Position numbers and translations under genes: made by a program
Part shown: positions 18,464-28,330 of the stretch, piece by piece
Position numbering within the stretch: position 1 is the stretch's first letter
How the letters are laid out: each line of letters begins with the position of its first letter
The notes under the pieces: model-generated
The model's input: only the letters and a program-made list of their open reading frames with translations
The model's database searches: none
What the model was told of the DNA's origin: nothing
Source of the DNA: Desulfovibrio sp. A2
GTDB lineage: Bacteria > Desulfobacterota > Desulfovibrionia > Desulfovibrionales > Desulfovibrionaceae
Direction of reading: 5' to 3'
Assembly: GCF_000226255.1 (NCBI RefSeq)
Contig: NZ_AGFG01000050.1
Location: 1-64,000, forward strand
DNA length: 64,000 nucleotides

Positions 18464-18495
18464 GCAAAACAAAAGGGGGGCGTGCAGCCCCCCTT
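18464..18495 (-). terminator. Intrinsic terminator of the ABC transporter unit
   Basis: A 9-bp stem (AAGGGGGGC/GCCCCCCTT) with a GTGCA loop is followed on the minus strand by TTTTGTTTTG, a good U-tract. A second hairpin lies closer to the gene at 18514-18538. Confidence 0.8.
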
Positions 18496-18513
18496 CGCAT
18501 TGCGCAATGTCGA

Positions 18514-18538
18514 AACCCCGCCGAAAACCGGCGGGGTT
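18514..18538 (-). terminator. Second hairpin after the ABC ATPase gene
   Basis: A perfect 10-bp stem (AACCCCGCCG/CGGCGGGGTT) lies 30 bp beyond the stop codon. There is no strong T-tract, so the hairpin at 18464-18495 is the likelier terminator. Confidence 0.5.
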
Positions 18539-18567
18539 CGCGCTGCCCGCCACAGCGGGCAGCCCCT

Positions 18568-19281
18568 TCAATCCAGACTGCCCACCATCAGGCCGTCGCG
18601 CATGACCAGGGTTCGGTGGGCGCGGCGGGCGTAGTCCGGATTGTGTGTGACCATCACCGTGGTCAGGCCGTCACGGCCAAGTTCGGCCAGCAATTCCATG
18701 ATGGCCTCGCCAGTGGCGGTGTCCAGGCTGCCGGTGGGCTCGTCGGCGAACAGCACGCGAGCGTCGCGTACCAGGGCGCGGGCAATGGCCACGCGCTGCT
18801 GCTCGCCTCCGGAAAGCGCGTCGGGCAGCGAGCCTTCCTTGCCGGAAAGGCCCACCCTGCCCAGCACTTCGCGGCCTTTGGCGGCCATGGCGGCGGGCAC
18901 CGGGGCAAGGCCGTTCATGAACGGCAGCAGCACGTTTTCGAGCGCGGTCAGGTAGGGCATCAGGTGGTGGGCCTGAAAGATCACGGCAAAGTCGCTGTGG
19001 CGCAGGCGGTTGCGCCGGGCCTCGGGCACGCGGGTGATGTCCTGCCCGTCGAACAGTACCGTGCCCGCGTCGGGCAGGGTCAGCGAGGCCAGCACGTTGA
19101 GCAGGGTGGACTTGCCCGAGCCGGAACGGCCCGCCACGGCCACGAATTCGCCGGGGGCCACGCGCAGCGAAACGCCGCGCAGCACGGGCGCGGGCGCGCC
19201 GCCGTCGGTGGCGGGATAGCTCTTGTACAGGTCGCGCGCCTCGATGATGGCCGGGGCGCTGGCGGTATGGTCTGTGGTCAT
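18568..19281 (-). CDS. ABC transporter ATP-binding protein (LolD/MacB family)
   Basis: 237 residues. Walker [19 protein letters not shown]-loop region [23 protein letters not shown], signature [15 protein letters not shown], Walker [15 protein letters not shown] and a switch His in MVTHN place it in the LolD/MacB/FtsE-like group that pairs with FtsX-fold permeases. The downstream partner gene 19392-20585 encodes such a permease, and a DUF2318 protein lies upstream of both. The same trio occurs in Campylobacter iron-acquisition loci, suggesting a role near iron or periplasmic redox. The ATG at 19281 has GAAGG nine bases upstream. Confidence 0.9.
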   Translation of the reverse strand: MTTDHTASAPAIIEARDLYKSYPATDGGAPAPVLRGVSLRVAPGEFVAVAGRSGSGKSTLLNVLASLTLPDAGTVLFDGQDITRVPEARRNRLRHSDFAVIFQAHHLMPYLTALENVLLPFMNGLAPVPAAMAAKGREVLGRVGLSGKEGSLPDALSGGEQQRVAIARALVRDARVLFADEPTGSLDTATGEAIMELLAELGRDGLTTVMVTHNPDYARRAHRTLVMRDGLMVGSLD

Positions 19282-19391
19282 GCGGTGCCCTTCTTCAACA
19301 AACAGAACGAGGCAGGAAAGGAAACAGGACGGCTCTTCGTGGTCATGGCCTGCCGCCGCCATGAGGATTCAAGGGCCATAGCGGTAGCTGA

Positions 19392-20585
19392 CTACAAAGA
19401 GACCAGCGCGGCGGCCGGCTCCACACGCGACGCCTTCCACGCCGGGAAGGCCGCGGCCAGCACGGACACGGCGGCGATTCCGCCTGTCGTCAGTGCCAGC
19501 GCGGCGGGGCTGAACACGGGCGGGGCCACGTCGGCCATGTGCAAGAGGTCCAGCACCTTCAGGGCCAGGCCGTGCCCGGCCAGATGCCCCACAAGCCCGG
19601 CGGCCACGCCCACCAGCAGCGCCTCTGACGCGAACACGGTGAACACCCCGAAGCGCGAGAAACCTACCGAACGCAGGATGCCGATCTCGCGTCGCCGCTC
19701 GTTGACGGCGGACAGCATGGACATGACCACCATGGCGCAGGCCGTCAGCAGAATGACCAGACTGACCACCAGCGCCAGGTGCTGGGCGAAGTGCACGGAA
19801 TACATGCGCTGCTCCACCACGTGACGCAGGGCCTTGATGTCCTGCCCCGGCAGCGCGGCGCGCAACTGGGCCACGATGTCGTCGATGGGGCAGCCCGCGC
19901 ACAGGGCCGCCACTTCCACGAAGCTGGCCTTGTCCGGCAGGTTGAAGGCCCGCTGCACGAAGCCGATGTCGGCCAGCAGCACGTTGTCGTCGTCGCTGCC
20001 GGTGGACCCGATGACCCCGGTGATGGTCACCGCGTGGCCGTTGACGTGCACCACGCTGCCCGACGCAAGGCCCAGCCGCGCGGCCACGGTGTGGCCCGCC
20101 AGCGCCCCTTCCGGGGTTTTGGGGGTGGTTCCGTCTATGGCCCAGTACCCCTTCAGCGAAAGCTCCTCGGGCCAGTCCACGCCCACCACCGCCACCGGCA
20201 GCGGGGCCACGGGCACGGCCGCGCCCACGGGCGAGCCGACACGGGCCATGGTCACCAGCTTGGGGGCCACGGCCGCGATGTTGGCGTTGAATTCGATGGA
20301 CCGGATGCGCCGGGCGGTGTCCGCGTGGGGCAGATGGCCCTCGTCCAGCAGCAGGTCGCCCAGGGGCAGGCCGCCGTAGCTCACGGTAAGCGTTTCGCGC
20401 GCCGGGGAGACCATGATGTTGGCGCCAAAGCTGGTCAGCTTGCGTTCCAGGCTTTCGCCCACCACGGCGGACACCTCGCGCAGGGCCACGATGGAGGCCA
20501 CCCCCAGGGTGAAGATGCAGAACAGCGAGAGCGTGCGCAGCCACTTCTTGCGGGCGCAGCGCAGCGGAATGGTCAGGATGTTCAT
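19392..20585 (-). CDS. ABC transporter permease, FtsX/MacB fold
   Basis: 397 residues. There is one N-terminal TM helix (LRTLSLFCIFTLGVASIVAL), a large periplasmic domain (about 45-270) and three C-terminal TM helices (HLALVVSLVILLTACAMVVMSML; FTVFASEALLVGVAAGLVGHLAGHG; TTGGIAAVSVLAAAFPAW). The NERRREIGILRSVGFSR coupling helix is the hallmark of the FtsX family. The periplasmic domain has a CAGC cysteine pair (AALCAGCPIDD), which may be redox-active. Such permeases act mechanically rather than as channels. The upstream ribosome binding site is weak. Confidence 0.88.
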   Translation of the reverse strand: MNILTIPLRCARKKWLRTLSLFCIFTLGVASIVALREVSAVVGESLERKLTSFGANIMVSPARETLTVSYGGLPLGDLLLDEGHLPHADTARRIRSIEFNANIAAVAPKLVTMARVGSPVGAAVPVAPLPVAVVGVDWPEELSLKGYWAIDGTTPKTPEGALAGHTVAARLGLASGSVVHVNGHAVTITGVIGSTGSDDDNVLLADIGFVQRAFNLPDKASFVEVAALCAGCPIDDIVAQLRAALPGQDIKALRHVVEQRMYSVHFAQHLALVVSLVILLTACAMVVMSMLSAVNERRREIGILRSVGFSRFGVFTVFASEALLVGVAAGLVGHLAGHGLALKVLDLLHMADVAPPVFSPAALALTTGGIAAVSVLAAAFPAWKASRVEPAAALVSL

Positions 20586-20756
20586 GATGTGCTCGCGGGC
20601 GGTGTCCGGTGACCGGGCGGCTCGGATCGGGCAGACGAGGTCTGCCGAACCGGATGAAGGCCGGGTGAGGGCCAGACAAGGGCTGGATGACGCCCGCATC
20701 GGGCATCGCCGGGTCGGCCGGGCGCCCCGGCCGCAGGGCTGTCCCTGCGGTGTGGG

Positions 20757-21224
20757 TTATTTCTTCGCGGTGGCGAAATATTTGGCCCCGGCCTTCAGTT
20801 CCGCCACGCGCAGCAGCAGGTCGCCCCCCGCGTCCACGGTGCGCTCCAGCGGATGCGGGTTGCAGCCGCCGCGCACCTCGTTGATGCGCGCGGTGTTGAA
20901 GGCCATGCCGCAATTCTCGCAGATCATGTTGGGGCCCTGCTGGCGATAGCCCTTGCCCTCGCGCCAGCACACGTCGCAAGCGTCCAGCGCGGCGCGAACC
21001 GCGCCGTCCGGGCCCTTCACCACGAAGAAGCGTATTTCGGCGCCGCCATCCTTGAAGGCGTAGAACCGGGCCGTGTCCGAGATGTCGGCGGCCTTGATGC
21101 GAACCGTGTCGCCCTGGGGCTGCACGGTTTCGTACTTGCCGCCGAAGCCCAGAAAGGCGTTGGCGACGGTGGACAGGGCCAGCACCATGAGCGCGGCCGG
21201 AAAGATCAGACGGAAAAGCTTCAT
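20757..21224 (-). CDS. DUF2318 (FtrD-like) exported cysteine-rich protein
   Basis: 155 residues. A signal peptide (LFRLIFPAALMVLALSTVANA) precedes the DUF2318 core with CDVCW, ICENCGMAFN and GGCNPHPLE, whose Cys pairs are conserved in the family (FtrD of Ftr iron systems; Cj1660-type proteins). DUF2318 proteins are thought to act as periplasmic oxidoreductases or metal-binding partners in Fe2+ uptake. The ATG at 21224 has AGGAG ideally placed. It sits upstream of an FtsX-type permease and its ATPase on the same strand, with gaps of 171 and 110 bp. No Ftr1 permease or P19 gene is present. Confidence 0.85.
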   Translation of the reverse strand: MKLFRLIFPAALMVLALSTVANAFLGFGGKYETVQPQGDTVRIKAADISDTARFYAFKDGGAEIRFFVVKGPDGAVRAALDACDVCWREGKGYRQQGPNMICENCGMAFNTARINEVRGGCNPHPLERTVDAGGDLLLRVAELKAGAKYFATAKK

Positions 21225-21416
21225 GCACTGCTCCTGAAAAAAGGGGACGTACCGCCTCACATAGACATGCCCGCCAAGGCGAGCAACCGCTGACCGAAGA
21301 AAGAAGTTGCAAGGGGCAGAGGAATCTAAAAGACAATGTATAGATTATTATATATCGATATTCCCAAAAGACACCCCGTCCGGGGCGTGCGCCCTCAAAG
21401 GCAGGAGGTTACCGTC

Positions 21417-21926
21417 ATGCCGACGCCCGCTGGCTTCGAAATCCTTGTGGACAAGACTCCGTTGCTGATCAAGCTGCTGGAATCCCAAAACGCGGAAGTA
21501 CGGACGGGCACGCTGGCCCTGATGGCCTCGTGCCTTGGCTGCGCCCCGACCTTGGAGGCCGTAAGGGATGCCGTTCAATCCACAGGTGAGGCTGGGATAG
21601 CCAGGCTTTCCGCCTGCGAGAAGGAGCAAATGCCATCATTGCTGAACTGGCTGGGTGTCTGCATGCCGAGTGCAAACTTCACTCACTCCGTGGTGGACAG
21701 GCTCACCACATCCAAATACCCGCTGGCGACGCACATTCTGGCCATAGTCGTGGTGGCGAGCTTCATCTGGATCATACGCGAGGCCCTCAAAGGCGAGCCC
21801 TTCAACAACGACGCGGCCCTGTTGCTCGGCGCGCTCGCTACGGCCTTCGGAGCCATCATCAACTACTATTTCGACTCCAGCGGCATGAACAAGACGCCGC
21901 CGCAGGGACCCAACGCTCCCAAGTAG
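21417..21926 (+). CDS. Small two-helix membrane protein, holin-like C-terminus
   Basis: This 169-residue protein was not recognised with certainty. The first 95 residues are soluble and contain four cysteines (CLGC, SACEK, GVCMP). Two predicted TM helices follow (YPLATHILAIVVVASFIWIIREAL and AALLLGALATAFGAIINYYF), ending in DSSGMNKTPPQG. The final pattern of a helix, N/T-YYF and SS resembles the end of phage/GTA 3-TM holins. GCAGGAGG precedes the ATG at 21417. The upstream 80 bp are markedly AT-rich (21330-21370), suggesting a promoter. A holin function is inference only. Confidence 0.6.
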   Translation: MPTPAGFEILVDKTPLLIKLLESQNAEVRTGTLALMASCLGCAPTLEAVRDAVQSTGEAGIARLSACEKEQMPSLLNWLGVCMPSANFTHSVVDRLTTSKYPLATHILAIVVVASFIWIIREALKGEPFNNDAALLLGALATAFGAIINYYFDSSGMNKTPPQGPNAPK

Positions 21927-21957
21927 CCCGCCCCTCCCCCTCCCGCGTTTCCCCCAC

Positions 21958-21984
21958 CCCCGTTGCGCGCCGGGCGCAACGGGG
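21958..21984 (+). terminator. Hairpin after the holin-like gene
   Basis: A perfect 11-bp stem (CCCCGTTGCGC/GCGCAACGGGG) lies about 30 bp past the stop codon. It has no clear T-tract. Confidence 0.5.
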
Positions 21985-22099
21985 GTAAGCGCGGTGTCGG
22001 AACCCGTTCGGTCCGCCTGCCGAGCCTGATCTGCCTGATCTGCCCGACAAGGCACGGCCCGAATCGCCCGACCGCAGGCCCGTCCAGAAGGGAGGAAGC

Positions 22100-22564
22100 A
22101 TGACCCCGGCCATAGACCGCGCCAAAAAGGCCAAGATACCCTACACCATCCACGAATACGCGCACGACCCGGCGGCGGAATCCTACGGCCGCGAGGCGGC
22201 GGACAAGCTGGGCGTGGACCCGGCCCGGGTGTTCAAGACCCTGGTGGTGGCCGCTGGCGACGGGCTGGTGGTGGCCGTGGTGCCCGTGCTGCACCAACTG
22301 GACCTGAAGCAGCTGGCCCGCGTGGTGGGGGCCAAGAAGGCCGCCATGGCCGACGTGGCCGTGGCCGAGCGAGTGACGGGCTACGTGGTGGGCGGGGTAA
22401 GCCCGCTGGGGCAGAAGAAGCGCCTGCCCACGGTCATCGACGCCTCCGCGCAGGGGTACCCCACCATCTATGTCAGCGCCGGGCGGCGGGGCGTGGAAAT
22501 AGAACTTGCGCCAGCCGACCTCGCCGCGCTGACCGGGGCCGCCTTCGCCGACGTGGCGGCCTGA
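22100..22564 (+). CDS. ybaK: Cys-tRNA(Pro)/Cys-tRNA(Cys) deacylase YbaK/EbsC
   Basis: 154 residues. [52 protein letters not shown] and [20 protein letters not shown] are the conserved blocks of the INS-type trans-editing deacylase YbaK, including the catalytic Lys in the LDLK/FKTLV region and the GGxSPxG loop. It clears mischarged Cys-tRNA(Pro). GGGAGGAAGC precedes the ATG. A strong terminator follows at 22599-22632. Confidence 0.92.
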   Translation: MTPAIDRAKKAKIPYTIHEYAHDPAAESYGREAADKLGVDPARVFKTLVVAAGDGLVVAVVPVLHQLDLKQLARVVGAKKAAMADVAVAERVTGYVVGGVSPLGQKKRLPTVIDASAQGYPTIYVSAGRRGVEIELAPADLAALTGAAFADVAA

Positions 22565-22598
22565 GCCCTTCCCTGCATCCTGCCCGCAACAAAAGCGC

Positions 22599-22632
22599 AA
22601 CGCGGGGCGGCCATCCGCCCCGCGTTTTGATT
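22599..22632. terminator. Bidirectional terminator between ybaK and the P-type ATPase gene
   Basis: A perfect 12-bp stem (AACGCGGGGCGG/CCGCCCCGCGTT) with a CCAT loop is followed by TTTTGATTT-like sequence on the plus strand and CTTTTGTT on the minus strand. Confidence 0.85.
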
Positions 22633-22667
22633 TGCCATCCAGCCCGGCCTTACCGGACGACCCGATG

Positions 22668-25100
<2,433 letters not shown>

Positions 25101-25162
25101 GCTCGTGTCTCCGTGGGAAAACGGCGGAACGCGCGTGCGCGCTGCCCGGCCGGGGACTCTGT

Positions 25163-25194
25163 CTGCACATATGAACACGTGTTCATATGTGCAG
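25163..25194. promoter_or_regulatory. Perfect 32-bp palindromic operator upstream of zntA (ArsR/SmtB-type)
   Basis: The half-site CTGCACATATGAACAC is followed directly by its exact reverse complement. The inner ATATGAACA..TGTTCATAT matches the 12-2-12 imperfect palindromes bound by ArsR/SmtB metal sensors such as SmtB and CzrA. It overlaps the -10 edge of the promoter at 25193-25221, so binding would block transcription until Zn or Cd is sensed. Confidence 0.8.
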
Positions 25195-25221
25195 AGTATG
25201 CGGCGCGGACTCCGGTGTCAA
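25193..25221 (-). promoter_or_regulatory. Promoter of zntA
   Basis: On the minus strand TTGACA (25221-25216) is followed after exactly 17 bp by TACTCT (25198-25193). The -10 box touches the palindromic operator. Confidence 0.7.
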
Positions 25222-25550
25222 CCGCCCGGCAGGGCTGGACCGATGAAAAACGCGACGCTCACCCACCCCGCGGCACGGAGGCATGGAAAACGCAGCAAGC
25301 CCGGCCTGTTCCAGGTGGGGACAGCCGGGACTGAAGAAGGAAAATGGAAGGAAGAAACGGCACCGCCGCACGCGCCAAAAGACCGACACCCGGCAAAGGT
25401 GATCGGAATGCCATGATGGATGCGCGAAAAAACCGCGCGCGGTGACGAGGTCGCGGGATGCTGCGGACGTGGCTGACGCCGCCACGCCGGGCCAGACCGG
25501 ACAGGCAGGGCCAGGCCGGATCGGCCCCGCGCGGGCCGAAGAAGCCGCGC

Positions 25551-26861
25551 CTACGCCCGGTTCTTGCCGTCGGTCATGGCCAGGGCCAGCTTCATCTCGC
25601 GGTCAAGGCGGTTCTGCACGGCCGCCTGCACCCGCTCGGACGAGGAGCCAAACTGGCCGGAGCGCACCGCGTACACCTCGCGGATGAGCTGCTTCTCGAA
25701 GTTGCGGCCCGCCTTGGCGGTGCCCGCCTGCACGCTGGCTTCGCCCTGCCCGTTACCCTGACCGGCGGCCTGCTGCTCGGCGATGTTGTCCAGCGCGCGG
25801 GCGAAGATGCGGGTGGCACCCGCCGGGCCGTGCTGCACGGCGGTGCTCCACAGCACCTCACGCAGCGCGGGCGACAGCGCCCCCTTGTCCAGCCCCGCCG
25901 ACCGGCTCACGGCCTGGAGCGCGGGCGTATAGTGGCTTTCGTGGATGAACCGTTCCTGCAGGGCCTCGAACCGCGCCGGATCCTCTTCGGCGATTTCGCG
26001 CCACACGCGGGGCATTTCGCCGGTCTTGCCGCCGGTGTTGGCGGGCCCGGCCCCCTCCAGGCGCGAGGCTATGTCGGGCGCGGTCTGCCGCGCGAAGTCC
26101 AGGAAGCGGTCCATGGTCCCGGCCCGCGAGGAAATCTGGTACTTGCCGTAAGAGGTGCCGCCGTGACGGTCGTAGCCGATGGCTGCGATGCCTTCCTCGC
26201 CCGACTCGAACTGCGCCGAAAGCCCGCCAAGCTCGTCGGCGGACGTTGCGGCCGCGCCGCCCTCGGCCCGCCGCCCGGCCCTGTCGGTCTTGTCGGCCCG
26301 CTCCTGCCCGCGCCGCGCGGACTTGCCCGCGCCGGGCAACGCACCGCCGCGCCCCGGACCGCCCCCGATGGCAACCGTCGGCGCGCCGCCACCCGCGCCG
26401 CCCATGCCAGAGGTCGCCATGTCCAGGTTGCCGGAAAGGGCCATCAGGTTGCGCGAGGTCATGGCCCCGCGCAGCGAATCAAGCCCCCCCGTCCCGCCTT
26501 CCATGACCTTGGCCAGGGTGGCCAGCGCCCGGGAATTGACGATGTCCATGGCCGCGCGCGAGGCGCGCTCGTCGCTGGCAAGGCCCCCTTCGGTCTCGCC
26601 GCCCGCGGCCGTCAGGCCGGGCAGGGCGGCCAGCTGGGGCGAGGCCCCGGCCCCGCCACCCACGCCGCCGGTGAGAATGCCCGCAAGAGGGGATGCGCCC
26701 GCCCCCGCGCCGCCCTTGGCGAGCAGCGCGGCGAAGCGCGGATCGGCGGCGGACCGCTGGCCCGCCCTCGGGGCGGAACCGGCGCGCCGGGTTCCTTCGG
26801 CGGAACGCCCTTCGACCAGGGTCTGCAGGGCGTCCATGGACATGCTTTTGCCGTAGGCCAT
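25551..26861 (-). CDS. Lysozyme-like domain protein with low-complexity N-terminal half
   Basis: 436 residues. Residues 1-205 are Gly/Ala-rich and disordered, with no signal peptide. From about 210 an ordered domain begins: LSAQFESGEEGIAAIGYDRHGGTSYGKYQIS (E219 is a candidate catalytic Glu; the SYGKYQI block is like the glycine-rich turn of lysozyme/transglycosylase folds), then FIHESHYTPALQAVSRSAG, REVLWSTAVQHGPAGATRIF and a basic C-terminus. Similar domains occur in phage and effector-like muramidases. AGGAGG precedes the ATG at 26861. The C-terminal LIREVYAVRSGQFGSSSERVQAAVQNRLDREMKLALAM may be a second small domain. Function is inferred, not proven. Confidence 0.65.
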   Translation of the reverse strand: MAYGKSMSMDALQTLVEGRSAEGTRRAGSAPRAGQRSAADPRFAALLAKGGAGAGASPLAGILTGGVGGGAGASPQLAALPGLTAAGGETEGGLASDERASRAAMDIVNSRALATLAKVMEGGTGGLDSLRGAMTSRNLMALSGNLDMATSGMGGAGGGAPTVAIGGGPGRGGALPGAGKSARRGQERADKTDRAGRRAEGGAAATSADELGGLSAQFESGEEGIAAIGYDRHGGTSYGKYQISSRAGTMDRFLDFARQTAPDIASRLEGAGPANTGGKTGEMPRVWREIAEEDPARFEALQERFIHESHYTPALQAVSRSAGLDKGALSPALREVLWSTAVQHGPAGATRIFARALDNIAEQQAAGQGNGQGEASVQAGTAKAGRNFEKQLIREVYAVRSGQFGSSSERVQAAVQNRLDREMKLALAMTDGKNRA

Positions 26862-27149
26862 GTGCAATCCTCCTGCCGCCGTGCGAACGGAATGGCGGCG
26901 CAAGGGATAGAGCAAGGGGGATGCCAGAGCGTACAATACCCGTTGCATGACGGCCTGTTGCGGGTGCGGGCGGCAAGCGCGACGGGGATGGCGCGCAGAC
27001 GCGCGTCAAGCCTACGACGGAAGCATGACGACGCCCCGACCGGGAAGCCGGAAAAAGGCCGCCCGCAGCGCGGACGCAAGAAGGCCCCGCGCGGGTGCGC
27101 GGGGCCGGAATGCGCGGGCGTGTCCGCGCGGCGGACGCCCCGGGTCGAA

Positions 27150-28145
27150 CTATTTCGCGGCGGGGTGCTTCGCGGGGCGAGGCTGCCCCGTGGCGGCCTT
27201 GTCCCCGTCCTGCCCGTCGGCCTTGCCGTCATCCCCGTCTCCGGCTTGGGCGGAATGCGCGGCGGCCTTGTCGTCGTCGCGCGGACGGTAGTAGCGCATG
27301 GCTTCGGGCAGCATGCCCCGCAGCGCGTCGATGCGCTTGGCCTCGGTGGGGTGGGTGGACATGAAGTCCGACTTGCGGCCGCCAGACTGCTTGAGCATCT
27401 TCTGCCAGAATTCGATGGCCGCATGCGGATCGTACCCGGCCTTGGCCATGAGCAGCAGCCCGATGTGGTCGGCCTCGTATTCCATCTCGCGGCTGTTGGG
27501 CAGCATGACGGCCATGTTCATGGCCCCGGCGTAGCCGTCGCCCACGGCCTGGGCCGCCTGCGACGAACCGCTGGCGGCGGCCACGCCCACCATGGCGGCC
27601 AATTGGCCCACCTGCACCATGCGCGCCCGGCTCATCTTCTCGTTGCTGTGCCGGGCCAGGGCGTGGGCCACCTCGTGCCCCACCACGGCGGCCAGTTCGG
27701 CGTCGGTTTCGGCGATGTCCAGCAGGCCGGTGTACACGGCCACCTTGCCGCCGGGCAGGCAGAAGGCGTTCACCGCGTCCTTCTCTATGGTGTGGAATTC
27801 CCAGCGGTACTGGGGTCGTTCGGCCACGGCGGCGATGCGTCGTCCCACCCGCTCCACGCGGGCGGATTCCGGCGTGCCGGTGACCTCCTTTTCCTTCTTC
27901 AGCACCTGCTGCATGGCGGCAAGGCCCATTTTGACCTCGTCCGCGTCGGAATACATGATCAGCTGGCTGCGCCCGGTATAGGGGGCCTTGGCGCACCCGG
28001 CCAGACCCAGCAGCAGCACGCACAGCGCAAGGGCCGCCAGGCAGCGGATGCGGCGCGCGGCGCCATGCGGGTTCTGGTCCATACCCCGGCTCATGTCCCG
28101 TTCCATATCCCGGATCATATCCCCGTCATTGCCGAACGATTGCAT
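27150..28145 (-). CDS. M48-family metalloprotease lipoprotein
   Basis: 331 residues. A charged N-terminus precedes a lipoprotein signal (CLAALALCVLLLGLAGC). The protease domain has AFCLPGGKVAVYTGLLDIAETDAELAAVVGHEVAHALARHSNEK, in which HEVAH supplies two zinc-binding His and the catalytic Glu. EYEADHIGLLLMAKAGYDP supplies the third ligand, and STHPTEAKRIDAL is the typical substrate-groove segment. This is the LoiP/BepA-type periplasmic protease group involved in envelope quality control. The C-terminal tail is Asp/Lys/Ala-rich. The start at 28145 has GAGGTGG upstream; internal ATGs are possible. Confidence 0.88.
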   Translation of the reverse strand: MQSFGNDGDMIRDMERDMSRGMDQNPHGAARRIRCLAALALCVLLLGLAGCAKAPYTGRSQLIMYSDADEVKMGLAAMQQVLKKEKEVTGTPESARVERVGRRIAAVAERPQYRWEFHTIEKDAVNAFCLPGGKVAVYTGLLDIAETDAELAAVVGHEVAHALARHSNEKMSRARMVQVGQLAAMVGVAAASGSSQAAQAVGDGYAGAMNMAVMLPNSREMEYEADHIGLLLMAKAGYDPHAAIEFWQKMLKQSGGRKSDFMSTHPTEAKRIDALRGMLPEAMRYYRPRDDDKAAAHSAQAGDGDDGKADGQDGDKAATGQPRPAKHPAAK

Positions 28146-28330
28146 GTGGTTCCACCTCGTGGACCCGCCGTCCGCCGCTGCGGGGCGAACCCGCGCGGCT
28201 TGACGGAATCGTCGATTGCCGTATTTTCCCCTACCTGACGGGGCCGAACGCGGCCCCCCTTCCGGCGGGGCTTCCGGCTCCCTGCCGGAAACGCGCCCCC
28301 AATAGCGTATTTTCCCGGAAAGGAACAGTC

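Larger units (their letters stand above)
18015..18567. other. Intergenic region with tandem terminators
   Basis: This 553-bp gap lies between two minus-strand genes. Bases 18070-18210 are noticeably AT-richer than the surroundings and probably hold the chemoreceptor promoter. Two hairpins (18464-18495 and 18514-18538) terminate the ABC transporter unit. Overlapping ORFs here look like high-GC artefacts. Confidence 0.5.
25101..25550. other. Intergenic region with zntA promoter/operator
   Basis: This 450-bp gap contains the 32-bp palindrome and promoter of the ATPase gene (25163-25221). The remaining 330 bp up to the lysozyme-like gene show no gene and no obvious structure. Confidence 0.5.
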
